DNA of 64,000 nucleotides from Thiosocius sp963759055 (GTDB lineage: Bacteria; Pseudomonadota; Gammaproteobacteria; Chromatiales; Chromatiaceae). Position numbers and translations under genes: made by a program. Under the pieces are notes generated by a model. The model was given only the letters and a program-made list of their open reading frames with translations. It searched no databases and was not told where the DNA came from. The stretch lies in assembly GCA_963759055.1 (NCBI GenBank), contig CAVWYD010000018.1, positions 1-64,000 on the forward strand, written 5' to 3'. Below, piece after piece: positions 52,512-61,203 of this stretch (the stretch's first letter is position 1; every line of letters begins with the position of its first letter).

Positions 52512-53396
52512 ATGAGCGCGCTGCACCAATCCAAGCTGTCCGGGCTGAAACTCATCAACCGCGGCAAGGTCCGCGATATCTACGAGGTCGACGACAACAA
52601 GCTGCTGATCGTCGCCAGCGATCGCCTGTCTGCTTTCGACGTCGTACTGCCACAACCGATCCCCGGCAAGGGTGAGGTTCTGACCCGGGTCGCCAATTTC
52701 TGGTTCTCCCGGACGCGCGACATCATCGCCAATCACCTCAGCGACCACCCCCTTGAGGAGGTTGTACCGGATCCGGCGGAGCGCGCGCAGCTCGGCGATC
52801 GCGCAATCGTGGTCAAGCGGCTCAGCCCCCTGCCGGTCGAGGCGATCGTGCGTGGTTACCTGATCGGCTCCGGCTGGAAGGACTATCAGGCCAATGGCAG
52901 CGTCTGCGGCATCGACCTGCCACCCGGCTTACGCATGGCCGACAAGCTACCGCGGCCGATCTTCACGCCTTCGACCAAGGCCGCCAGGGGCGGCCATGAT
53001 GAGAACATCGATTTCACGCAGACCGAAGCGCTGCTGGGGCCGGAGATGGCGGCACAGGTGCGCGACGCGAGTCTGCAGATCTATACCGAATGCGCGGCCT
53101 ACGCACTCGAACGCGGCATTATCATCGCCGACACCAAGTTCGAATTCGGTCTCGACAAAGATGGCAGGCTGCATCTGATCGACGAGGTCCTGACGCCGGA
53201 TTCGTCGCGGTTCTGGCCGGCGGACCAGTATCAGCCGGGTTCCAGCCCACCGAGTTTCGACAAGCAGTTTGTGCGCGACTATCTCGAGACACTGGACTGG
53301 GACAAGACGCCTCCCGGGCCGGAGCTGCCGCAACAGGTGATCGACAAGACCGCCGAAAAGTACCGCGAGGCAGAGAGCCGCCTCACCGGTCGCTGA
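52512..53396 (+). CDS. purC: SAICAR synthase
   Basis: Purine step that joins CAIR and aspartate using ATP. 294 residues, the longer form. R-G-K-V-R-D-I-Y-E-V, S-D-R-L-S-A-F-D-V, G-S-G-W-K-D-Y and D-E-V-L-T-P-D-S-S-R-F-W identify it. ATG 52512 is the family start; the in-frame ATG ten codons earlier adds unconserved residues. Confidence 0.96.
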   Translation: MSALHQSKLSGLKLINRGKVRDIYEVDDNKLLIVASDRLSAFDVVLPQPIPGKGEVLTRVANFWFSRTRDIIANHLSDHPLEEVVPDPAERAQLGDRAIVVKRLSPLPVEAIVRGYLIGSGWKDYQANGSVCGIDLPPGLRMADKLPRPIFTPSTKAARGGHDENIDFTQTEALLGPEMAAQVRDASLQIYTECAAYALERGIIIADTKFEFGLDKDGRLHLIDEVLTPDSSRFWPADQYQPGSSPPSFDKQFVRDYLETLDWDKTPPGPELPQQVIDKTAEKYREAESRLTGR

Positions 53397-53460
53397 ACAG
53401 CCGCCGAAGCCTCGGCACGAAAGCTGTCTGCCGCTGTAAGATAGGGCTGAGAGACTCGCC

Positions 53461-53709
53461 ATGAAAACGATTCGAATCACGCTCTACAGCACGCGCAACT
53501 GCCCCTATTGCCGGCAGGCTAAACAATATCTGCAGCGCAAAGGCCTGTGCTTCCAGGAGTTTGATATCCAGCAGAATATCCGTGCACAGAGGACGCTGGC
53601 CAAAATGGGCGCGCATGCGGTCCCGGTTATCATGATTGGGGACACGCGGGTGGATGGTTTCGACCGAAAACGCCTCGACAACCTGCTCAAGCGGGTTGAC
53701 ACCGTTTGA
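53461..53709 (+). CDS. Glutaredoxin
   Basis: An 82-residue glutaredoxin with the redox motif C-P-Y-C (Cys 14 and Cys 17), a cis-Pro in A-V-P-V-I and the G-D-T-R-V-D-G-F end. It overlaps the start of the next gene by 3-4 bp (TTGA), so the two are coupled and may act together in oxidative stress. Confidence 0.92.
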   Translation: MKTIRITLYSTRNCPYCRQAKQYLQRKGLCFQEFDIQQNIRAQRTLAKMGAHAVPVIMIGDTRVDGFDRKRLDNLLKRVDTV

Positions 53710-54683
53710 GCCATCCCTACGAACGCCTGACTCCCGACCTGATTCTGGATGCCGTGGCCAGCATCGGGCTCGAACCCGACGGCCACCTGCTGGCACTCAA
53801 CAGCTACGAAAACCGGGTCTTGCAGATCGGCATCGCCGAAGACACGCCACTGATCGCAAAGTTCTACCGGCCGCAGCGTTGGAGCGACCAGGCAATCGTC
53901 GAAGAGCACGCATTCGCAGCCGAGCTGGCGGGGGCCGAAATCCCGATCGTGGCGCCCTGGCAGGATCACAGGGCCCACACCCTGTTCAGCCACGAAGGAT
54001 TCCGGTTTGCCGTGTTCCCGCGTCGCGGCGGTCGTTCTCCCGAGCCGGGAGACCTCGATCAGCTCGAATGGATCGGGCGTTTTATCGGACGCATACACCT
54101 GGCCGGGCAGGCGCGCCCCTTCGCCCACCGCCCGTCACTGGATGCCGCTTCCATGGGATGGACTGCGCGTGAGATCGTCATGCAGAGCCCATTGCTGCCG
54201 CCGCATGAACTCGAGGGGTATGCCCGGGCCAGCGAGGCATTACTGAACGCGATAGGAACAAATTTCGACAAGGTGGGGGCAACCCCGATCCGCCTGCACG
54301 GCGACTGCCACTACGGCAACATCCTGTGGACCGAGCAGGGGCCGCACTTTGTCGACCTGGACGACTGCCGCAATGGACCAGCGGTACAGGATCTTTGGAT
54401 GCTGCTGGACGGCGATCGCAGCGAGCGCAGCGTGCAACTGAGCGCGATGCTCGATGGCTACAGCATGTTCCACGATCTTAACCCACGCGAGCTGGCGCTG
54501 ATCGAGCCTTTGCGCGGCCTGCGCATGGTCCATTACAGCGGCTGGCTTGCCAACCGTTGGCAGGACCCCGCCTTCCCCGCCGCATTTCCCTGGGCGGCAG
54601 AGCCCCATTATTGGTCGCAGCATGTCCAGGACCTGCACCAGCAGCTGGATGCCGTTTCCGAGGAACCGCTGCGCCTGTTCTGA
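53706..54683 (+). CDS. srkA: Stress response kinase A (YihE/SrkA)
   Basis: A Ser/Thr kinase of the choline-kinase-like fold that protects cells from stress-induced death in E. coli. 325 residues; N-S-Y-E-N-R-V-L-Q-I near the start, catalytic H-G-D-C-H-Y-G-N-I-L-W and the metal-binding V-D-L-D-D-C. TTG start at 53706 overlapping the glutaredoxin stop. The pairing of srkA with a thiol-redox gene parallels the yihE-dsbA neighbourhood of E. coli. Confidence 0.92.
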   Translation: MSHPYERLTPDLILDAVASIGLEPDGHLLALNSYENRVLQIGIAEDTPLIAKFYRPQRWSDQAIVEEHAFAAELAGAEIPIVAPWQDHRAHTLFSHEGFRFAVFPRRGGRSPEPGDLDQLEWIGRFIGRIHLAGQARPFAHRPSLDAASMGWTAREIVMQSPLLPPHELEGYARASEALLNAIGTNFDKVGATPIRLHGDCHYGNILWTEQGPHFVDLDDCRNGPAVQDLWMLLDGDRSERSVQLSAMLDGYSMFHDLNPRELALIEPLRGLRMVHYSGWLANRWQDPAFPAAFPWAAEPHYWSQHVQDLHQQLDAVSEEPLRLF

Positions 54684-54692
54684 ACCGACCGA

Positions 54693-55085
54693 TCAGCCGA
54701 CGACGCGACGCCAATAGGTCGCGCGCCAGTAGTAAAGGACGGTGGTGTCCTCGTAGGGATAGGAATCGGCATATTTCAGCCCGCGCCGCGGCTCCTCGAT
54801 ATTGTCACGGGCGATATCGATTGGACGCCACTGCTCATCACGTGGCTCGCCATCCAACGGGCGGCGTGTCTGGCCCCGATTGCGACGCTCCGAGGAACCA
54901 TGATTCACGTAATTCCGCTGCGCCTCCACCAGACTCACGTGGTTGGCGCTGCCCGGCATGGTCGGAAACCGCAGCTGATCCAGGCTGTCCTCCCAGCCAC
55001 AGATCGGACACAGCTGGTTGAAGCCCGGCTGGTGATCAAACACCCGGTGGCCGCAGCAGGGACATGGAAACTTGTCAGAATACAC
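54693..55085 (-). CDS. CPCC-family cysteine-rich protein
   Basis: A 130-residue protein with an N-terminal zinc-ribbon-like C-P-C-C-G ... C-P-I-C-G-W-E-D, followed by S-L-V-E-A-Q-R-N-Y and Y-Y-W-R. This is the CPCC family, of unknown function, probably metal binding. Convergent with srkA. Confidence 0.85.
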   Translation of the reverse strand: MYSDKFPCPCCGHRVFDHQPGFNQLCPICGWEDSLDQLRFPTMPGSANHVSLVEAQRNYVNHGSSERRNRGQTRRPLDGEPRDEQWRPIDIARDNIEEPRRGLKYADSYPYEDTTVLYYWRATYWRRVVG

Positions 55086-55167
55086 AGGTCTTCCTGATCA
55101 GCGTCGATCTCAACTATACCGCGACCATCATACAGACGGGACGGATTAGTTCTGTTCAGGCACAATC

Positions 55168-56064
55168 ATGGCCAAGGTTCCATTGAAAACGGACCCGTCC
55201 ACTAGGAACAAAGACGTGCAGGAAACACGGCAGATCACGCCAAGGATCACGGTCACCACCGACTTCAGCCTGGAGAGCGAGCGAGCGTTCTTTCATGCGC
55301 TCGCATTTGCGGTCACCAAGCAGGCAAGACTGACCCTGCTTCATACCGGTTCCGAGAGTCGCAACTCCGTGCCCTGGGAACGTTTCCCAGGCGTGCGCGA
55401 GACACTCGCCGGCTGGGGCCTGCTGCCGCACGACGCACCGCGCGACGCCGTAACCGAGACACTGAATGTCGGCATCGCCAAGATGGCCATGCGAGACCAT
55501 GACCCGCGCCAGGGCATCACCGACTATCTGCGAAAGCATCCGACCGATCTGCTGGTCATGGCAACCGAAGGCCGCACAGGCCTTGCAAGACTGCTCAACC
55601 CCTCGGTAGCTGAAACCGTCAGCCATCAGACCAAGAGTCACACCCTGATGCTGCCGAAGGGGGGTCGCGGTTTTGTCGACCCCCAGACAGGCAAAACCAG
55701 TCTCAAACGCGTTCTATGCGCCCTGGATCCAAACAGGGACCCGCGCACCGCCCTTGCCTATCTCAAGCAATGGCTGCCGGTGTTCGGTGGGGCCGGGATG
55801 GAGATCCTGCTGCTGCAGACCTGTCATCCGGATGAATCCACGGAAATGATCCTGCCACAGACCGCAGACATCAGCTGGCGCCAGGAGGCACGCCCCGGCG
55901 ACCCGGTGGAGACCATAGTTGCGGCCGCGCGCGAGATGGAGGCCGAGATGGTCGTCGTTACGACTCGTGGCCGTCTGGGACTGATAAAGCGGATGCGTGG
56001 CAGTCGTACCGACGTGATTTTGCGCGATCTGCGCCTGCCCCTGCTGTCAGTACCCGCCCTCTGA
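55168..56064 (+). CDS. Tandem universal stress protein
   Basis: A 298-residue protein of two UspA domains. The first has T-T-D-F-S and L-L-V-M-A-T-E-G-R-T-G; the second L-C-A-L-D-P and M-V-V-V-T-T-R-G-R-L-G-L. The G-x2-G-x9-G ATP-binding glycines are not fully kept. Monocistronic, convergent with fba across a shared hairpin. Confidence 0.88.
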   Translation: MAKVPLKTDPSTRNKDVQETRQITPRITVTTDFSLESERAFFHALAFAVTKQARLTLLHTGSESRNSVPWERFPGVRETLAGWGLLPHDAPRDAVTETLNVGIAKMAMRDHDPRQGITDYLRKHPTDLLVMATEGRTGLARLLNPSVAETVSHQTKSHTLMLPKGGRGFVDPQTGKTSLKRVLCALDPNRDPRTALAYLKQWLPVFGGAGMEILLLQTCHPDESTEMILPQTADISWRQEARPGDPVETIVAAAREMEAEMVVVTTRGRLGLIKRMRGSRTDVILRDLRLPLLSVPAL

Positions 56065-56124
56065 TCAGATCGGGAGCTGTTGCGCGCAAATCAGCGCGCA
56101 TTGAAATACCTGAGAACACCACAT

Positions 56125-56149
56125 TGAAAAAGGGCGCCGAAGCGCCCTT
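56125..56149 (-). terminator. Terminator of the tkt-fba cluster
   Basis: On the minus strand AAGGGCGC, loop TTCG, GCGCCCTT, then TTTC. Extra-stable UUCG loop and T-run. It lies just after the fba stop and may also slow plus-strand transcription from the usp gene. Confidence 0.85.
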
Positions 56150-56170
56150 CCTGGTCAATGCCAAAAAGAC

Positions 56171-57235
56171 TCAATTGACCTTTGGATCAAGCTCACCCGA
56201 CAGGTAACGGTCGGTCATCGCATCCAGGCTCAGGGCCGAGATCTTGGACGCATTGCCGGCGGTACCGAAGGCCTCGTAGCGGGCCTTGCAGATATCCTTC
56301 ATGCCCTTGGTAGCTGCAATCAGGAACTTGCGCGGATCGAAGTTGGACGGGTTGTCATGCAAATGCTTGCGGATGGCACCGGTAGAGGCCATGCGCAGAT
56401 CGGTGTCGATATTGACCTTGCGTACACCGTGCTTGATGCCCTCGACGATCTCTTCGACCGGCACACCATAGGTCTGACCCATGTCGCCACCATATTCGTT
56501 GATCATCGCCAGCCAGTCCTGTGGCACGGAAGAGGAACCGTGCATGACCAGGTGGGTGTTGGGGATACGGGCGTGGATCTCCTTGATCCGCTCGATCGCC
56601 AGGATGTCGCCGGTCGGTGGACGGGTAAACTTGTAGGCGCCGTGTGAGGTTCCGATGGCGATGGCCAGGGCATCCACACCGGTCTTCTTGACGAAGTCTG
56701 CCGCCTCTTCCGGGTCGGTCAACAGCTGGCTGTGATCCAGCACGCCTTCGGCGCCGATGCCGTCCTCTTCACCGGCCATGCCGGTTTCCAGCGATCCCAG
56801 GCAACCCAGCTCACCCTCTACCGAGACGCCACAGGCGTGCGCCATCTCAACGGTGCGGCGTGTAACGTCGACGTTGTAGTCGTAGGACGCCGGCGTCTTG
56901 CCGTCTTCACCCAGCGAGCCATCCATCATGACAGAGCTGAAACCAAGCTGGATCGAACGCTGGCAGACCGCCGGCGAGGTGCCGTGGTCCTGATGCATGC
57001 ACACCGGAATGTGTGGAAACTCCTCTATCGCCGCCAGAATCAGATGGCGCAGGAAGGGCGCGCCGGCGTAGCTGCGCGCACCGGCCGAGGCCTGAACGAT
57101 AACCGGAGAATCGGTCTCATCCGCCGCTTCCATGATGGCGCGCATCTGTTCGAGGTTGTTTACGTTGAAGGCCGGTACGCCATAGCCGTATTCGGCGGCG
57201 TGATCCAGCATTTGACGCAGGGAAATCAGTGCCAT
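56171..57235 (-). CDS. fba: Class II fructose-bisphosphate aldolase, Calvin-cycle type
   Basis: Zinc aldolase that makes or splits fructose 1,6-bisphosphate. 354 residues, the length and style (M-A-L-I-S-L-R-Q-M-L-D-H-A-A) of the Calvin-cycle subtype also called CbbA. Zn ligands include H-Q-D-H-G; phosphate and substrate motifs G-T-S-H-G-A-Y and N-I-D-T-D-L-R are present. AAGGAG six bases before ATG. Last gene of the cluster. Confidence 0.95.
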   Translation of the reverse strand: MALISLRQMLDHAAEYGYGVPAFNVNNLEQMRAIMEAADETDSPVIVQASAGARSYAGAPFLRHLILAAIEEFPHIPVCMHQDHGTSPAVCQRSIQLGFSSVMMDGSLGEDGKTPASYDYNVDVTRRTVEMAHACGVSVEGELGCLGSLETGMAGEEDGIGAEGVLDHSQLLTDPEEAADFVKKTGVDALAIAIGTSHGAYKFTRPPTGDILAIERIKEIHARIPNTHLVMHGSSSVPQDWLAMINEYGGDMGQTYGVPVEEIVEGIKHGVRKVNIDTDLRMASTGAIRKHLHDNPSNFDPRKFLIAATKGMKDICKARYEAFGTAGNASKISALSLDAMTDRYLSGELDPKVN

Positions 57236-57259
57236 TGTCTGCTCCTTGTACGAGATATC

Positions 57260-58723
57260 TCAATCAAAATTTAGGTGGCCATCGGTCGGGAAATGTTCGC
57301 CCACGCGGACGATCTTCATCACGTTGGTCCCGCCCGAGACGCCATTCAGGTCGCCCTTGGTGATGATGACCAGATCGTCATCACGCACCGCCCCGCGACG
57401 CTGGAGCTCTTCGATCACCTCGGTGTTGGCCTGGCGTGAATCAATACCGGGCTCGAGGTCGAAACTGACAGGATATACCCCCCTGAACAGGGTGACTTTT
57501 CTACGCGTGGCCACCTGGCTCGTCAAGGCGTAGATGGGAATACCCGATGAAATCCGCGACATCCACTTGGTGGTCGATCCGGATTCGGTCAAGGCCGCAA
57601 TCGCCGCGACCCCAAGGTGATTTGCAGTGTACATGGTCGACATCGCGATGGCCTCGTCGATGCGTCCGAACACCGAATGCAGGCGATGATGAGACTGGCG
57701 CGTCTCTGACTGTTTTTCCGCCTCCTTGCAAACCCGGTCCATGGCCTCAACGGCCTTCACCGGGTGCCTGCCTGCGGCAGATTCGGCCGACAACATCACC
57801 GCGTCGGTACCATCCATCACCGCATTGGCGACATCGAACACCTCGGCCCGCGTAGGAATCGGGTTCTGAATCATCGATTCCATCATCTGGGTCGCGGTGA
57901 TCACCACACAATTCATCTGGCGTGCCGTACTGATCAGGTGCTTCTGTGCCGCGGGCAGCTCGGCATCACCTATCTCGACACCCAGGTCGCCTCGCGCAAC
58001 CATGATGACATCGGAGGCATCGACGATCTCCTCGATACAGTCCATGGCCTCCGCGCGCTCGATCTTGGAGACAATGCCGCCCTCGCCACCGGCCTCACGC
58101 AGCAGCTGCCGCGCAATATGCACGTCTTCTGCTGCGCGCACGAAGGAGACGGCGAGATAATCAGCCTCGAGCCGTGCGGCAAACCTGATGTCCTCTTTGT
58201 CCTTGTCGGTCAGTGCCGGCGCAGATAGACCGCCGCCCAGCTTGTTGATGCCCTTGCTGTTCGACAGGGTGCCGCCGATCACGACCTTGCATCGCACCTC
58301 GGTATCCTGGACCTCATCCACCCAAAGCACGATCAGTCCATCGTTCAGGAGCAGCGTGTCGCCACGAGCCACCTCCTGATGCAGGGTCGGATAAGTGACG
58401 CCAACACGTTCCTGGTTTCCCTGGTTCACGTCCCATCCGGTATCCAGGATGAAACGATCGTCCGGGGCCAATTCGACCTTGCCCCCGACGAATTTTCCAC
58501 AGCGGATCTTAGGACCCTGCAGGTCAATCAACACACCCACCTGACGGCCGCTGGCACGCGCGCGGTTACGCACCCAGTCCGCGCGCCGCTCGTGATCTTC
58601 ATGGGTGCCGTGCGACATATTGAGTCGAACCACATCCACGCCGGCGGCAATCATCTCATCCAACACCTTGGGGTCATCCGTGGCGGGACCCATGGTGGCT
58701 ACGATCTTTGTGCGTCTAAGCAT
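57260..58723 (-). CDS. pyk: Pyruvate kinase, K+-independent type
   Basis: A 487-residue pyruvate kinase. L-I-D-L-Q-G-P-K-I-R-C-G (66-76) has Lys 72 at the position that is Glu in K+-dependent enzymes. K-I-E-R-A, A-R-G-D-L-G-V-E-I and T-A-T-Q-M-M-E-S-M complete the active site. It sits between pgk (44 bp) and fba (24 bp), so is co-transcribed with them. Paralogue of the gene at 10988, from the other subclass. Confidence 0.95.
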   Translation of the reverse strand: MLRRTKIVATMGPATDDPKVLDEMIAAGVDVVRLNMSHGTHEDHERRADWVRNRARASGRQVGVLIDLQGPKIRCGKFVGGKVELAPDDRFILDTGWDVNQGNQERVGVTYPTLHQEVARGDTLLLNDGLIVLWVDEVQDTEVRCKVVIGGTLSNSKGINKLGGGLSAPALTDKDKEDIRFAARLEADYLAVSFVRAAEDVHIARQLLREAGGEGGIVSKIERAEAMDCIEEIVDASDVIMVARGDLGVEIGDAELPAAQKHLISTARQMNCVVITATQMMESMIQNPIPTRAEVFDVANAVMDGTDAVMLSAESAAGRHPVKAVEAMDRVCKEAEKQSETRQSHHRLHSVFGRIDEAIAMSTMYTANHLGVAAIAALTESGSTTKWMSRISSGIPIYALTSQVATRRKVTLFRGVYPVSFDLEPGIDSRQANTEVIEELQRRGAVRDDDLVIITKGDLNGVSGGTNVMKIVRVGEHFPTDGHLNFD

Positions 58724-58767
58724 CTGCCCTTCTTAACGGGTGGCCCACAGGCCTCCCGCTACTTTGT

Positions 58768-59949
58768 TCACTTGCCTGCCGCTTCTTCCAGCATGGCTAC
58801 CGCCGGCAGCGTTTTGCCCTCGAGGTACTCCAGGAAGGCGCCGCCCGCGGTGGAGATGTAGGACACCTTGTCGTAGATGTCGTACTTCTGGATTGCCGCA
58901 ATAGTGTCACCGCCACCAGCCAGACTGAACCCGTCCGCATTGGCGATCGCCATTGCGACGGTCTTGGTGCCCTCGCCGAACTGGTCGAACTCGAACACAC
59001 CCACCGGACCATTCCATACGATGGTGCCGGCCTTCGAAATGATCTCGGCCAACTCTTTGGCCGAATCGGGACCGATATCGAAGATCATGTCGTCGTCTGC
59101 CACGTCACCGGCGGCCTTCAGGGTCGCCTCGGCGGTCTCACTGAATTCCTTGCCGCAGACGACATCGGTCGCGATGGGGATGCTCGCACCACGTACCTTC
59201 ATCTTCTCGACCAACGCCTTGGCGGTGTCAACCAGATCGTCTTCACACAGCGACTTGCCGACATTGTTACCCATGGCCTTGAGGAAGGTGTTGGCAATGC
59301 CGCCACCGACCACCAACTGGTCGACCTTTTCGGACAATGCCTCGAGTACGGTCAGCTTGGTCGAAACCTTGGAGCCGCCCACGATGGCAACCATTGGGCG
59401 CGCCGGTTCGGCCAGCGCCTTGGCCAGGCTGTCGAGTTCCTCCGACAGCAGCAGACCGGCACACGCGACCGGGGCGAACTTCCCCGCACCATGGGTCGAG
59501 GCCTGCGCACGGTGAGCCGTACCAAAGGCGTCCATCACGAACACATCGCACAGCGCGGCGTATTTCCTGGAAAGCGTTTCATCGTCCTTCTTCTCGCCGA
59601 CATTGAAGCGTACGTTTTCGAGCAACACGACCTCGCCCTCAGCGACGTCAAAACCGCCTTCGAGGTAATCTTTGATCAGCCGGACTTCCCTGCCCAGCTT
59701 GGCCGACATGTCATCCGCGATCGGCTGCATGGAGTTCTCTTCGTCCATCTTGCCCTCTTCCGGGCGACCGCGGTGCGACATCACCATGACCTTGGCGCCG
59801 ACCTTCATGCAGTGCTCCACGGTGGGCATGGATGCCGTGATACGGGCATCAGAGGTGACTTTGCCATCTTTGACCGGCACGTTCAGATCGGCGCGGATCA
59901 ACACGCGCTTGCCGGCAAGGTCCAGATCCGTCAGCTTGATGAAAGCCAT
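58768..59949 (-). CDS. pgk: Phosphoglycerate kinase
   Basis: A 393-residue kinase. R-A-D-L-N-V-P, M-S-H-R-G-R-P, V-F-V-M-D-A-F-G-T-A-H-R, G-G-S-K-V-S-T-K, W-N-G-P-V-G-V-F-E and L-A-G-G-G-D-T identify it. Acts in glycolysis and the Calvin cycle. GGAG precedes ATG by 9 bases. A strong hairpin separates it from gap. Confidence 0.96.
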   Translation of the reverse strand: MAFIKLTDLDLAGKRVLIRADLNVPVKDGKVTSDARITASMPTVEHCMKVGAKVMVMSHRGRPEEGKMDEENSMQPIADDMSAKLGREVRLIKDYLEGGFDVAEGEVVLLENVRFNVGEKKDDETLSRKYAALCDVFVMDAFGTAHRAQASTHGAGKFAPVACAGLLLSEELDSLAKALAEPARPMVAIVGGSKVSTKLTVLEALSEKVDQLVVGGGIANTFLKAMGNNVGKSLCEDDLVDTAKALVEKMKVRGASIPIATDVVCGKEFSETAEATLKAAGDVADDDMIFDIGPDSAKELAEIISKAGTIVWNGPVGVFEFDQFGEGTKTVAMAIANADGFSLAGGGDTIAAIQKYDIYDKVSYISTAGGAFLEYLEGKTLPAVAMLEEAAGK

Positions 59950-60033
59950 GATGGGTACTCCGTTGGTTTCTTTCAGAGAGATTTGAAAAGGCTGGTGCCT
60001 TTGCGAATGGCTCTGGGATTCAGGTGCGAGGCA

Positions 60034-60088
60034 CGAGGTTCGAGGACCGAGGATGGTGGTTTTCCCACCCCTCGGTCCTCGTTCCTCG
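60034..60088. repeat. Large hairpin between gap and pgk
   Basis: GAGGACCGAGG (60042-60052) pairs perfectly with CCTCGGTCCTC (60070-60080), and inside GGTGG pairs with CCACC around TTTTC. Further CGAGG/CCTCG units flank it. REP-like in style; inside an operon it may stop RNA decay or partly end transcription. Confidence 0.7.
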
Positions 60089-60102
60089 GACCTCGACCCT
60101 CG

Positions 60103-61107
60103 TTAGGCGGCTACATGCTTGGCGAAACGCAGCATATTGCAGGTGTAGCCGTACTCGTTGTCATACCAGGCGACGACCTTCACGAAGGTGCTGTCCAGCG
60201 CGATGCCGGCGCCTGCATCGAAGATCGACGAGTTGCCGTTACCACGGAAGTCGGTCGCCACGACCTTGTCTTCGGTGTAGGCCAGGGTCTCACCGATGCC
60301 CGGGGCCTCGGAGGCAGCCTTCATGGCGGCACAGATATCGTCGTAAGAAGCCCCCTTATCGAGCTCCACGGTCAGGTCGACAACCGAGACATCGGAGGTC
60401 GGCACGCGGAAGGCCATGCCGGTCAGCTTGCCGTTCAGCTCAGGCAGAACAACACCCACAGCCTTGGCCGCACCCGTGGAGGACGGAATGATGTTTTCCA
60501 GGATGCCACGACCACCGCGCCAGTCCTTCATGGAAGGGCCATCAACGGTCTTCTGGGTGGCAGTGGCCGCGTGGACGGTGGTCATCAGGCCACGCTTGAT
60601 GCCCCAGTTGTCGTGCAGGACCTTGGCCACCGGTGCCAGGCAGTTCGTGGTGCAGGAGGCGGCCGAGATGATGGCCTGGCCGGTGTAGGTCTCGTGGTTG
60701 ACGCCATAGACGAACATCGGGGTGCCGTCCTTGGAGGGAGCCGACATGACAACTTTCTTGGCGCCTGCATCGATGTGCTTCTGGCAGGTCTCTTCGGTAA
60801 GGAAGAAGCCGGTGCACTCCAGGACCAGGTCAGCGCCGACGTCACCCCAGGCCAGGTTCGCCGGGTCACGCTCCGCGGTCAGGCGGATGGTTTTTCCGTT
60901 GACGATAAGGTTGTTGCCCTCAACAGCGATGTCGCCCTTGAAGTTGCCGTGGACCGAGTCGTACTTGAGCATGTAAGCGAGGTAATCGGCATCCAGCAGG
61001 TCATTGATACCGACGACCTCGAGATCATCGGAAAAATCCTGCGCGATGGCGCGGAAAGCCATACGGCCAATACGACCGAAACCGTTGATGCCTACTTTGA
61101 TAGCCAT
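60103..61107 (-). CDS. gap: Glyceraldehyde-3-phosphate dehydrogenase
   Basis: A 334-residue dehydrogenase. G-I-N-G-F-G-R-I-G-R binds the dinucleotide, I-N-D-L after the second strand has the Asp that favours NAD, and S-C-T-T-N-C-L-A-P carries the catalytic Cys. GAGGAG upstream of ATG. Second gene of the cluster. Confidence 0.96.
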   Translation of the reverse strand: MAIKVGINGFGRIGRMAFRAIAQDFSDDLEVVGINDLLDADYLAYMLKYDSVHGNFKGDIAVEGNNLIVNGKTIRLTAERDPANLAWGDVGADLVLECTGFFLTEETCQKHIDAGAKKVVMSAPSKDGTPMFVYGVNHETYTGQAIISAASCTTNCLAPVAKVLHDNWGIKRGLMTTVHAATATQKTVDGPSMKDWRGGRGILENIIPSSTGAAKAVGVVLPELNGKLTGMAFRVPTSDVSVVDLTVELDKGASYDDICAAMKAASEAPGIGETLAYTEDKVVATDFRGNGNSSIFDAGAGIALDSTFVKVVAWYDNEYGYTCNMLRFAKHVAA

Positions 61108-61203
61108 TTCAAAAATCTCCTCAGAGCGTTATGCAGTTCTTGATAAAAGTCGCGATGACCGGACCGCGGCGTCTGACCGGGCCCGACATCTCATTTGATC
61201 CAA

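Noticed and set aside
59491..61143. 550-residue plus-strand frame
   Set aside because: Antisense to pgk and gap, both unmistakable; a shadow of high-GC codon bias.
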